Shown here piece by piece: positions 14,788-22,296 of a stretch of DNA of 25,262 nt. A model generated the notes under the pieces. That model had not been told where the DNA came from. It saw only the letters and a program-made list of their open reading frames with translations, and ran no database searches. The stretch lies in contig CALKYI010000003.1 of the NCBI GenBank assembly GCA_938003665.1, positions 1 through 25,262 on the forward strand, read 5' to 3'. A program made the translations under genes and the position numbers. The DNA comes from an uncultured Flavobacteriales bacterium (lineage in GTDB: Bacteria; Bacteroidota; Bacteroidia; Flavobacteriales_D; Sanyastnellaceae). Every line of letters starts with the position of its first letter. The first letter of the stretch is position 1.

Positions 14788-16064
14788 ATGTAGAGGTAAC
14801 ACAGAATCGGCAGCACAAGCGCCACGGCAAATCCAAAGCCATCGGCAAGTGCACCTACAGCAGGCGGAATAAATGCCCCACCGACAATCGCGGTGCAAAG
14901 CACCCCGCTCCCCAATGGTTTTAGATCTCCGAGCTCACCAATGCCCAGGGTAAAGATGGTCGGGAACATAATGCTATTGAACAATCCCACGCCAATGAGG
15001 GCGAGCAGTGCGACTACGCCAGATGATGCAATACTTAGTGCGATCAATGTTACTGCTCCAAGTGCGAACAGGGACAGCAACCGGCCTGGGGCAATCTTCT
15101 GCATCAATACCGAGCCCACAAACCGCCCAATCATCGCACCGCCCCAATAAAAGGTCAACAACGCTCCGATCAAGCCTTTCGCATCCATCCCGGCCAAGGT
15201 CTTGCCGCTTATGCTGGCTGCGACTCCCGCCATGGAAGCCAACCACGGCGTTTCGCGGATGATGCCATCAACACCCAGTTCTAGGCCATAGCCCACCATG
15301 TAAGAACCTATGGCCACCTCAGACCCAACATAGACAAAAATGGCCGCGGCACCCATGCGCAAGGTCCGGTTCGACCACACCTGCGACATACCGGCATTCA
15401 TATTTCCACCGAGGATGCGAGGGAGCTTGCTGACACCGATCAGCACAGCCAACACCAAAAAGCCCAGTGCCAAGAACACGAAAGGGCCTTGCACCGCAGC
15501 CGCTTCTCCCAAGCGGTATGTCTCCAATTCAGCGGCACCCAACGCTGCTTGTTCGTCAGCCGTTAGGATTTGATCACCAAGTAAAAAGCTCGCAGCCACG
15601 ATAGGAGCAATGGTCGTTCCCAACGAATTGAAAGCCTGAGCAAGATTCAGTCGGCTTGATGCGCTTTCCGGAGCCCCCAACACGGATATGTAGGGGTTGG
15701 CAGCTACCTGCAGGATGGTGATGCCACCTGCGACGACGAACAAGGCGAGCAAGAACAGGACGTATATCCGCGTTTCCGCTGCCGGATAGAACAAAAGGCA
15801 CCCCAGGGCTGCCAATCCAAGCCCGACAAGAATGCCCTTTTTGTAGCCGATGCGCTCAATGAGGTTCCCGCCCGGAATGCTCAAGATGCCGTAAGCCGCA
15901 AACCAAGCAAATTGGACCAAGCCCGCTTGAAGCAAGTTGAGTTCAAATACATCTTTAAGGCGCGGGACGAAGGCATCCACCATGACGGTGATGAAGCCCC
16001 ACATGAAGAAGAGCGTGGTGACCACAATGAATGGGCCACGAAGTGAAGAAGGGTTAGAGGTCAT
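14751..16064 (-). CDS. Sugar MFS transporter, FucP/GluP family
   Basis: This is a 437-residue inner-membrane symporter with about twelve transmembrane helices. It belongs to the fucose/glucose/galactose:proton branch of the major facilitator superfamily. Family landmarks: FFMWGFITVMVDAFVPRLK (19-37), IPGGNLIERIGYKKG (63-77), LQVAANPYISVLGAPESASSRLNLAQAFNSLGT (118-150), FYWGGAMIGRFVGS, and FNSIMFPTIFTLGIGELG in the C-terminal half. Cytoplasmic and periplasmic loops are short. The substrate is probably a hexose or a 6-deoxyhexose, but the choice is not readable here. A 14-bp palindrome lies 13 bases upstream of the ATG and may be an operator. The 3' end overlaps a possible small ORF on the other strand by 37 bases. 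Confidence 0.88.
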   Translation of the reverse strand: MTSNPSSLRGPFIVVTTLFFMWGFITVMVDAFVPRLKDVFELNLLQAGLVQFAWFAAYGILSIPGGNLIERIGYKKGILVGLGLAALGCLLFYPAAETRIYVLFLLALFVVAGGITILQVAANPYISVLGAPESASSRLNLAQAFNSLGTTIAPIVAASFLLGDQILTADEQAALGAAELETYRLGEAAAVQGPFVFLALGFLVLAVLIGVSKLPRILGGNMNAGMSQVWSNRTLRMGAAAIFVYVGSEVAIGSYMVGYGLELGVDGIIRETPWLASMAGVAASISGKTLAGMDAKGLIGALLTFYWGGAMIGRFVGSVLMQKIAPGRLLSLFALGAVTLIALSIASSGVVALLALIGVGLFNSIMFPTIFTLGIGELGDLKPLGSGVLCTAIVGGAFIPPAVGALADGFGFAVALVLPILCYLYIQFFARRAAKPA

Positions 16065-16076
16065 GCCGACAAATAA

Positions 16077-16090
16077 CGGGAATATTCCCG
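16077..16090. repeat. 14-bp palindrome upstream of sugar transporter
   Basis: CGGGAATATTCCCG is a perfect inverted repeat located between the 3' end of the giant secreted-protein gene and the transporter start, 12 bases upstream of the ATG at 16064. There is no U-run in either direction, so an operator for a dimeric regulator is more likely than a terminator. Confidence 0.5.
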
Positions 16091-16103
16091 AGCGGCAAGC
16101 GGC

Positions 16104-19100
16104 TTAACGCATCAACTGCAACGTACCGGTATACTCTTCCGCATCGGTGTTATAGCCCTTCAATCGGATGATCCAATTGTAGATGCCGTTCTCCGCATAG
16201 TGCGTCCCTCCTTGAACATCGCCCACCCAGACATCGTCTAAGCTGGTGCTGTGGAAGACGGTCTCACCCCATCGGTTCATGATCCACAGTTCGTAGTTCA
16301 TGATTTGGGACCCGACAACCTTGAACGCGTCGTTAATGCCGTCGTTGTTAGGTGTAAATGCCGTTGGCACGTACAACAAGACTGGACCGCGCACAACCGT
16401 ATAGGCTTGGTTGGTGCAGCCCACCCAGCTCGTCACATCCAAGGTGACAGTGTAGTCGCTGAGCCCGTCAAAGACATGCGTGGTAATCGCCTCGTCAGAC
16501 GAATTTCCGTCACCGAAATCCCAATCGTAGGAATAGGCCCCTGGGAAAGGTTCCTCCGGCGTTGGGGTTGCACGGAAGGTGTACATGTTCTCAGCGGTTT
16601 CGGACATGCTTGCCACAAAATCGCTGAACAGGTATTGCACTTCAATGTTGGTCGATGTGTCAATCTCCTCACCACAGATGTCCGTGGCAACGACCGGGTA
16701 AACGGCCGTCTGGAGCGGCGTGATGTACTGAACTGGTCCGTACGCATCCAAGGTTGGCCAGTAGTAGACGAATCCTTCCTCGCCGCCCATGGCTTCCACT
16801 TCCAGCGAGATTCCATCACCAGCACAAATAGTCGTCGATGCGGTAACCTCTACAGAAAGCGGAATGTCCGGAATATGGTAGACCAACGAATCGTCGTCAG
16901 CTCCTCCACAACCGTCAGTTACAGCTACCGACACAGGAACTGTTACATAAAATTGCAGAATGATGTAAGACCCTTGATCGTAGGGTTCACCGCTGACAAA
17001 CCAGTCGTATGCGTACCCACCTGCACCGCTGACAATCTCTACCGGAATATTGGTGAAGTCAACGCAGCTAGCGTAGATATCCGGCCCTAACTCCACCACC
17101 AACGGCGGGTTGTCAATCGTCACCAACGAACTGGCCGATCCGCTTTGGCCGCATCCGTCGTTCACGTTGACAGAAATGGTCGCACTTTCGCCCAATTGCA
17201 CGTCAATACTCGCGTCCGACTCATTCATATTGACTCCGTTCTGGAACCACGTGTATTGGTAGCCTCCACTGCCGCTGGTGACATTGGCGGTGAGGTCAAA
17301 CACCTCCGTACACGGACCAATTAAATCTTGCGGGAGGCTGACCTCCACGTCCGGTGCCTCAACGATGATTTCGACATTCGCCGATTCCGTCTGGCCACAG
17401 TTGTCAGACACCTCGAGCACAAGCGATGCATCGGCACTGGTCTGCCAGTTGAGCGTCGCGTCAAAGTCCAACCAGTTGTTGCCGTTGAACCACGTGTAGA
17501 AGAATGGCCCCGTACCGTCTGCTGTAGCGGTTACCGTAAATGGGTCGTTGCACAGGACATCGACACTCTCTTCAACTGTGATTTCAATCGGTGGAATATT
17601 GTACTCGACTTCGATGCTATCCATGACTTCAAAGCCACAGCCATCGGTGAGCGTAATGAAGACTTCATCGGCTCCGACCCATGTACTGAGGTCCAACTGG
17701 CTCGGATCAAACCATGATCCAAATAAGTTGCCCCCATCTTGATCCGTCCATTGGTACGAATAGACGCCATCGCCCCCTGAGGCGGTGGACGAAATGGTCG
17801 CCGTGCCATTGCACTCCAACACGACTGGACCGGGTGTGGTGATATCAATCTCGAGGGGTGGAAATTCCAACACCTCAATCGCTACCTCCACGTCAATCGG
17901 GTTCAAGGCCAAGTCACACGTATCGCCGACGGTCACAATGCAGGACCAGTCGTCATCCGGAGACATGAAAAGCAGGGCTTCGTCATCGCCTTCGGGACAA
18001 GCCCAATCAAAGGTGTAGTTGCCGTACCCACCTGTAACGATGGGGCCTACCTCAATTTCGTCCCCTTGGCATATTGTCGTTGAGAAATCCGAAACTTCGA
18101 ATGGTGGCGGGTCCTCAGCAATATAAAAAGTGAAGTACGTCGTTAACCCTCCTCCATTGCAGGCCGCAACGTTCTCAATTTGCATTTCCACCAGCTCGGG
18201 GCCTTCGTCAATGCCATCGATTTCCGCTACGAGGTCAAATGAAACGACGCTCACAAACGGATCGAACACTACCGAATCAGGAAGCGGAAGCAAGCTTCCA
18301 TCGGGCTGCGGCTGTCCATAGTCCACCCCATTGGTAGCTTCACTGTTGCCGCAGTTGATGTAGACCATCTCTTGGATTTCGAGGATGGTCTCTACCGGGC
18401 GCTCAAAGGTCAGAGTTGCTTGACCGCAATCTTCATAGATGGTATTGGCTTCTGGACCTCCTACGTCAATGGACAAATCAATTTGAACGACTGCATTTGA
18501 TTCGAACGAACCCTCTTCCAGAACGACGATGGATTCCAAGGCAGTGTCTGAGCCATCCGCAATGGCTAATTTGATATGATAGGTTTCACCGCACTGAACC
18601 GGGTATTCCGCCTTGAATGGCACGGTGTACCCATTGATACAAACGTCCGTTCCACCTTGGTTATCCACGTAGTACTCGGAGTTCGTCCCTGAATTGACCG
18701 AGGAAATTGTAATCGGCAAAATCGGATCGGTCAAAGGCACGCCTGCAATGTTTACGGAGCCGTCAGGAAAGCCAGCAGGACTATCGTATGGCCCTGTGAT
18801 TCCCGGTCCACTCAAAAAGAAAGCGAAGACGTCGTTGTACTGGGTGTTGATCCACGTCTCATACTCATCCGAACCGAAGACGTAATTGAAACTCACGGTG
18901 TCCCCTGCGGCGACAAAATCAAACTCCAAAACACAACCGTCGTTGACAGAGTTCACGGAGAATGTTTCGCCAATCATGCCAGGTACAGAGTTCGCGATGT
19001 CCAGTAAGTCCGGATCACTAAAACCTGTACCGAGGCAGCCATCGCACGTCAAAAAGTCTGTCGGGCATTCGAGGTTCTCGGCCACATCGCAACTCAGAAC

Positions 19101-19340
19101 AAGGCCCGAGCTTATGGAAAACACATCATCACCGCCGGTGAGGTAACCCAATTGGTTCGAGCCGCCCTGGTACGTGATGTTTGATGCTTGAATACCACTA
19201 CCCAAGAGGATGTCATTGACATACTCCTCGAGCGTCAGGCCGGTCTCTACCTCAAGCTGAGCTTGCGTTTGGAGCCCGAATCCAATCAAAGACACCATAA
19301 GAAGAAGTGCCGCAGGAAATGATGGAAACGATCGGTTCAT
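16104..19340 (-). CDS. Giant T9SS-secreted surface protein (choice-of-anchor L, PKD/Ig-like repeats, type B CTD)
   Basis: This is a 1078-residue exported protein that is likely surface-bound. The ATG at 19340 is chosen because it opens directly into a signal peptide (residues 1-28, ending TQAQ); a frame starting 12 codons upstream would bury it. Residues about 40-280 match the choice-of-anchor L domain (LEFDFVAAGDTVSFNYVFGSDEYETW, NDVFAFFLSGPG, HIKLAIADGSD). Next come roughly six tandem Ig/PKD-like units of about 80-90 residues, several ending in DGCG. A PKD-type unit with WDFGDGNSS follows. The last about 90 residues are the gliding-motility-associated/T9SS type B C-terminal domain (VPTAFTPNNDGINDAFKV, NRWGETVF, then YTGTLQLMR at the end). 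It is acidic. Adhesion or gliding are inferred from the domains, not proven. Confidence 0.88.
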   Translation of the reverse strand: MNRSFPSFPAALLLMVSLIGFGLQTQAQLEVETGLTLEEYVNDILLGSGIQASNITYQGGSNQLGYLTGGDDVFSISSGLVLSCDVAENLECPTDFLTCDGCLGTGFSDPDLLDIANSVPGMIGETFSVNSVNDGCVLEFDFVAAGDTVSFNYVFGSDEYETWINTQYNDVFAFFLSGPGITGPYDSPAGFPDGSVNIAGVPLTDPILPITISSVNSGTNSEYYVDNQGGTDVCINGYTVPFKAEYPVQCGETYHIKLAIADGSDTALESIVVLEEGSFESNAVVQIDLSIDVGGPEANTIYEDCGQATLTFERPVETILEIQEMVYINCGNSEATNGVDYGQPQPDGSLLPLPDSVVFDPFVSVVSFDLVAEIDGIDEGPELVEMQIENVAACNGGGLTTYFTFYIAEDPPPFEVSDFSTTICQGDEIEVGPIVTGGYGNYTFDWACPEGDDEALLFMSPDDDWSCIVTVGDTCDLALNPIDVEVAIEVLEFPPLEIDITTPGPVVLECNGTATISSTASGGDGVYSYQWTDQDGGNLFGSWFDPSQLDLSTWVGADEVFITLTDGCGFEVMDSIEVEYNIPPIEITVEESVDVLCNDPFTVTATADGTGPFFYTWFNGNNWLDFDATLNWQTSADASLVLEVSDNCGQTESANVEIIVEAPDVEVSLPQDLIGPCTEVFDLTANVTSGSGGYQYTWFQNGVNMNESDASIDVQLGESATISVNVNDGCGQSGSASSLVTIDNPPLVVELGPDIYASCVDFTNIPVEIVSGAGGYAYDWFVSGEPYDQGSYIILQFYVTVPVSVAVTDGCGGADDDSLVYHIPDIPLSVEVTASTTICAGDGISLEVEAMGGEEGFVYYWPTLDAYGPVQYITPLQTAVYPVVATDICGEEIDTSTNIEVQYLFSDFVASMSETAENMYTFRATPTPEEPFPGAYSYDWDFGDGNSSDEAITTHVFDGLSDYTVTLDVTSWVGCTNQAYTVVRGPVLLYVPTAFTPNNDGINDAFKVVGSQIMNYELWIMNRWGETVFHSTSLDDVWVGDVQGGTHYAENGIYNWIIRLKGYNTDAEEYTGTLQLMR

Positions 19341-19354
19341 AGGTGATTGTTCTA

Positions 19355-19374
19355 GGTACTGTAATAATACTACC
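19355..19374. repeat. Imperfect 20-bp dyad before the secreted-protein gene
   Basis: GGTACTGTAATAATACTACC is an imperfect inverted repeat: 7 of the 10 arm pairs match, including four at each end. It starts 15 bases upstream of the ATG at 19340 and could be a regulator-binding site. Confidence 0.3.
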
Positions 19375-19393
19375 AAAAGAGCAAACCACCATG

Positions 19394-19407
19394 AACCTCA
19401 AGAGGTT
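19394..19407. repeat. Inverted repeat in the sigma-adhesin gap
   Basis: AACCTC and GAGGTT form a perfect 6-bp stem around AA. The tight spacing suits a protein-binding dyad better than an RNA hairpin. Confidence 0.35.
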
Positions 19408-19413
19408 GCATAA

Positions 19414-19428
19414 CACGCTTTGGGCGTG
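19414..19428. repeat. Short hairpin after the sigma factor gene
   Basis: CACGC and GCGTG pair across the loop TTTGG, ten bases beyond the sigma-factor stop. No T-run follows on the minus strand, so it is at most a weak terminator or mRNA-end hairpin. Confidence 0.25.
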
Positions 19429-19437
19429 CGTGGAAAT

Positions 19438-19941
19438 TCAGTGGCGGAATGCCGTCAATTGGGCGCGCAGTTTGCGTCGCGCATGGAAGATTCGGCTTTT
19501 CACTGTCCCCATGGGGATACCCAACTCTTCAGCGATTTCGTCGTAGTGAAAGCCCTCCATGAACATGTTGAATGGGACTTTAAATTCCGGCTTTAAATCA
19601 TCGATCGCTCCGCGAATATCTTGCTCATTGATGACGGTTGTAACCGTATCAGATTGCATCGACCCAGAGTTCAGGTAGTACTGATTATCAGTCGTATCCA
19701 AAATGGTATTCTGGAATTTCTTACGCTTGTAGTTATTGATGAAGATGTTGCGCATGATTGTGTACAACCATCCTTTGATGTTGGTTCCTTCTTTGAAATT
19801 GTTCTTGTACCTCAGGGCCTTCACCATCGTATCCTGAATCAGGTCTTCAGCATCTTGGGTGTCCCGCGTGAAACCAATGGCAAAACCCTTTAAGAACTGC
19901 CGATTCGCTACCAAAAGTGCGTTGAATTCAAGTGTGCTCAT
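19438..19941 (-). CDS. ECF-type RNA polymerase sigma factor
   Basis: This is a 167-residue sigma-70 family factor with only regions 2 and 4, as in extracytoplasmic-function sigmas. Region 2: residues about 10-75, with AIGFTRDTQDAEDLIQDTM, the hydrophobic patch, and GWLYTIMRNIFINNYKRKK for the -10 contact. Region 4: residues about 112-160, with helix-turn-helix YDEIAEELGIPMGTVKSRIFHARRKLR. No anti-sigma gene lies next to it, which is unusual for the class; instead a MerR-type regulator gene is upstream in the same direction. Such MerR-sigma pairs are known in Flavobacteria beside carotenoid genes, but none is visible here. The gene has its own TTG-19-TAATCTTTG promoter, so transcription is probably separate from the regulator. 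Confidence 0.9.
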   Translation of the reverse strand: MSTLEFNALLVANRQFLKGFAIGFTRDTQDAEDLIQDTMVKALRYKNNFKEGTNIKGWLYTIMRNIFINNYKRKKFQNTILDTTDNQYYLNSGSMQSDTVTTVINEQDIRGAIDDLKPEFKVPFNMFMEGFHYDEIAEELGIPMGTVKSRIFHARRKLRAQLTAFRH

Positions 19942-19966
19942 GACCTTTTTGTTTAAAGATTCAAGT

Positions 19967-19997
19967 CAAAGATTAAACAAAATTCCCTTGAACGCAA
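19967..19997 (-). promoter_or_regulatory. Promoter of the ECF sigma factor gene
   Basis: On the minus strand, TTG (19995-19997) lies 19 bases before TAATCTTTG (19967-19975), which resembles the Bacteroidota TTG/TAnnTTTG pair with one extra base in the -7 box. It ends about 25 bases before the ATG at 19941. The surrounding 145-base gap is A+T-rich and also holds the dyad CCTTG-CGTT-CAAGG overlapping the -33 element, a possible operator. Confidence 0.5.
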
Positions 19998-20086
19998 GGT
20001 TTTGTTCAACTTTTACGCAAAAACTTTAAACATTTTTTGAAATGAGCCGTTGAAAAGGGGCCAATTGACAAGCTTGAATCGAGGCA

Positions 20087-20989
20087 TCAAGCCTCCGCAA
20101 ACAGCAGGCTGGCAAGGGCTGCGCCGTCGGTCACGGTTTTCACCCGTTCACTTCCATCAACGCCTTCGAATACTTTACCGCCCAGCAGGAATTGGTTCTC
20201 CGTTCCCGCAAATTCCGCTTCTATGAGTTCGACGTAGTCGGCAGACTCGGATGAAGAGGGGTGCGTCGTACAGTAGGACACGAACACCGCGTTGGGGAAT
20301 TGATCTCCGACCGTTACAAGGTCACTAAATGGTACGCTGGCCCCTAAGAAGATGCTCTTCATCCCGTGCGCTCGGCATAAAAAGTGAATGAACAACAAGC
20401 TGATGTCGTGGATTTCACGTTCCGGCAAGTAGAGCACGATGGGCGGATGATCCTCCCTGACGGGAATGACCGCATCCGACACTGCCGCGTGCAGTTCCTG
20501 CCGCATCAAATGACTAATGAAGTGTTCCTGGGCAGGACAAATCGTATTGGTCAACCACAGCACGCCGATTTGGGATAAGAATGGCAGGAACACGTCCAAC
20601 ACGGTACGGTCCAAGCCGTGTTCGTTGGAGTACGTGTCAACCACTTCCTTAAAAAGGACCTCATCGTAATTCAGCATGCTCAGCTTCAATTGGCTGAACA
20701 CAGCACTGAGTCCCCCCTCTTCCATTTGCATGTCACGGACCTTTTCGATTAAGGCCTCATTCGACAATTGGGCAACTTTAGAGATTTTCCCACCGTGCTC
20801 AATGAGGTAACCGACATTGAGCAGCTTTTTGACGTCTTCGCCACTGTCGTACCGACTGCTGGTAGCCGTGCGATTGGGTACAAGGAGCTCGTAACGCTGT
20901 TCCCATGCACGTATTGTGTGCGTCTTGATGCCCGTGAAGTGCTCCAAATCCTTGATTGAGAATTGTTGTGCTATTCCTCTCTCCTTCAT
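20087..20989 (-). CDS. MerR-family regulator with B12-binding-like domain (LitR/CarH type)
   Basis: This is a 300-residue transcriptional regulator. Residues 10-78 form a MerR winged helix-turn-helix (FSIKDLEHFTGIKTHTIRAWEQRYEL, then YDSGEDVKKL). Residues about 95-170 form a helical bundle containing Trp145-x9-Glu155-His156, exactly the W-x9-EH signature of CarH adenosylcobalamin photoreceptors. Residues about 183-300 form a Rossmann-like cobalamin-binding domain with EIHDIS, in which His194 corresponds to the cobalt-ligating His of ExHxxG, though the Gly is replaced by Ser. Light- or B12-dependent repression, as in CarH/LitR, is thus inferred but not certain. The ATG at 20989 puts the helix-turn-helix in register. 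It is transcribed towards the sigma and secreted-protein genes and is divergent from the GlmU-like gene. Confidence 0.85.
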   Translation of the reverse strand: MKERGIAQQFSIKDLEHFTGIKTHTIRAWEQRYELLVPNRTATSSRYDSGEDVKKLLNVGYLIEHGGKISKVAQLSNEALIEKVRDMQMEEGGLSAVFSQLKLSMLNYDEVLFKEVVDTYSNEHGLDRTVLDVFLPFLSQIGVLWLTNTICPAQEHFISHLMRQELHAAVSDAVIPVREDHPPIVLYLPEREIHDISLLFIHFLCRAHGMKSIFLGASVPFSDLVTVGDQFPNAVFVSYCTTHPSSSESADYVELIEAEFAGTENQFLLGGKVFEGVDGSERVKTVTDGAALASLLFAEA

Positions 20990-21002
20990 AATCCGCTGTG
21001 CC

Positions 21003-21029
21003 TTGCGCTCGTTTTACTTCCTACCTTTA
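21003..21029 (+). promoter_or_regulatory. Candidate promoter of the GlmU-like gene
   Basis: TTG (21003-21005) is followed after 16 bases by TACCTTTA (21022-21029), one mismatch from TAnnTTTG, and the ATG at 21049 is 19 bases on. It supports the start at 21049 over the earlier in-frame GTG-type frame at 20998. Confidence 0.4.
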
Positions 21030-21048
21030 CCGTATTACGTTCCTCATT

Positions 21049-22206
21049 ATGTCGCACCCCGCTTTCTTTTCGGATGACCAATGGGCTGCATTGCATCCAT
21101 TTAGCAACTTCCACACCCTGGGCGATTTGCGCGTAGGCGCCTTCAAACTCAGTGAGTGGTGGTCCCGCGAATCGAGCTGCTTTCTTCACAAAACCGAACA
21201 AGAAACGAAAGCAAAAGTTCTCAACCTGCTGAAAAATGGAAAGCTGAACGATCGTTGGATTCCCTCGAAGCATGCGGTCTCTGTGTTGGCCGGACTCCAG
21301 CCAGGTCAGTCCCTTTACGCGGAGGACACGCTTTTGTTTCAAGCCAATGCGAAAGATCAAAGCGAATCTGTGCAGATTCCAATGGGTGGAATCGAAGTGG
21401 TTGCGCATGCTACTGACCTCTTCAGTCGTTTGGATGCTTGGCTGAACGACCAAGCTGATCTCCTCATCGAAGCGTGGGACCTCGCTGCGCCCAACACCCC
21501 AGGACATGTAACGCTGTTGGGACCGACGAATCAAATCTGGATTCACCCCTCCGCTGAACTCACCGCTTGTACCTTGAATGCTTCGTCAGGCCCCATCTTC
21601 ATTGGACCCAACGTCGAGATTCAGGAGGGAACGCACATCCGCGGTCCATTCGCTGTCGGTGATGCGACGGTCATCAAAATGGGAACGCGCATTTATGGTC
21701 CAACGTCCATCGGTCCGAATTGCCGGATCGGCGGTGAAGTGTCGAATTGTGCATTCCTCGGGTACAGCAACAAAGGCCACGACGGATTCTTGGGGAATTC
21801 CGTCATTGGCAAATGGTGCAACCTCGGTGCCGACACCAACTCCAGCAACCTCAAAAGCAATTACAGTGAAGTGCGCTTATGGAATGAGGGTGCAGAAACT
21901 TACGTCGAGAGCGGCCTGCAGTTTTGCGGCGTGCTGATGGGGGACCACAGCAAATGTGGCATCAACACCATGTTCAACACCGGAACCATTGTCGGTGCTG
22001 GCTGCAACATCTACGGCGGAGGGTTCCAACCGAAGCACATTCCTGATTTCGCGTGGGGCGGGAACGATTCCTGGCAACTGCATGCCTTTGACAAATTCGT
22101 AGCTACGGCTCAGCGCGTCATGGAGCGGAGAGGGGCATCCATGAGCGAAGAAGAAATTAGCCAGTGGCGCACACAACATGAAGCCGCTCGAACCCGTTTC
22201 GATTGA
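21049..22206 (+). CDS. Alternative GlmU-family nucleotidyl/acetyltransferase-like protein
   Basis: This 385-residue protein is typical of Bacteroidota: a divergent N-terminal nucleotidyltransferase-like region and a C-terminal left-handed beta helix. The N-terminus has ALHPFSNFHTLGDLRVGAFKLSEWW, the counterpart of the LLPLTFTRPVADLRVG signature of these proteins. From about residue 165 to 335 come hexapeptide repeats (IHPSAEL, IFIGPNVEI, IYGPTSIGPNCRIGG), then NKGHDGFLGNSVIGKWCNLGADTNSSNLKSNY, a block highly conserved in the family and seen in GlmU acetyltransferases. It probably makes UDP-N-acetylglucosamine for peptidoglycan and lipopolysaccharide, taking the place of the standard GlmU; this is inferred from family membership. 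The ATG at 21049 was chosen: an earlier frame overlaps the MerR start region and adds unlikely residues. Confidence 0.85.
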   Translation: MSHPAFFSDDQWAALHPFSNFHTLGDLRVGAFKLSEWWSRESSCFLHKTEQETKAKVLNLLKNGKLNDRWIPSKHAVSVLAGLQPGQSLYAEDTLLFQANAKDQSESVQIPMGGIEVVAHATDLFSRLDAWLNDQADLLIEAWDLAAPNTPGHVTLLGPTNQIWIHPSAELTACTLNASSGPIFIGPNVEIQEGTHIRGPFAVGDATVIKMGTRIYGPTSIGPNCRIGGEVSNCAFLGYSNKGHDGFLGNSVIGKWCNLGADTNSSNLKSNYSEVRLWNEGAETYVESGLQFCGVLMGDHSKCGINTMFNTGTIVGAGCNIYGGGFQPKHIPDFAWGGNDSWQLHAFDKFVATAQRVMERRGASMSEEEISQWRTQHEAARTRFD

Positions 22207-22233
22207 GCACACCTGACAACTTCTGCTGACACA

Positions 22234-22263
22234 TTGTCCGAAATCGCCGTGGCATGGGTTTTG
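22234..22263 (+). promoter_or_regulatory. Weak candidate promoter of lon
   Basis: TTG (22234-22236) and GGGTTTTG (22256-22263) are separated by 19 bases, the same distance as in the sigma-factor promoter, but the TA of the -7 box is missing. No heat-shock element or inverted repeat was recognised. A purine-rich AAGGAGAG (22268-22275) is 21 bases from the ATG, too far for a normal ribosome site. Confidence 0.25.
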
Positions 22264-22296
22264 TCCTAAGGAGAGATTAGATAGACCAGGCAACAC

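Noticed and set aside
16251..17090. 279-codon plus-strand frame opposite the secreted protein
   Set aside because: It is antisense to the T9SS C-terminal domain and repeat region, whose real coding strand is unambiguous.
22268..22275. AAGGAGAG as the ribosome-binding site of lon
   Set aside because: It is 21 bases from the ATG, beyond effective spacing, and Bacteroidota make little use of such sites.
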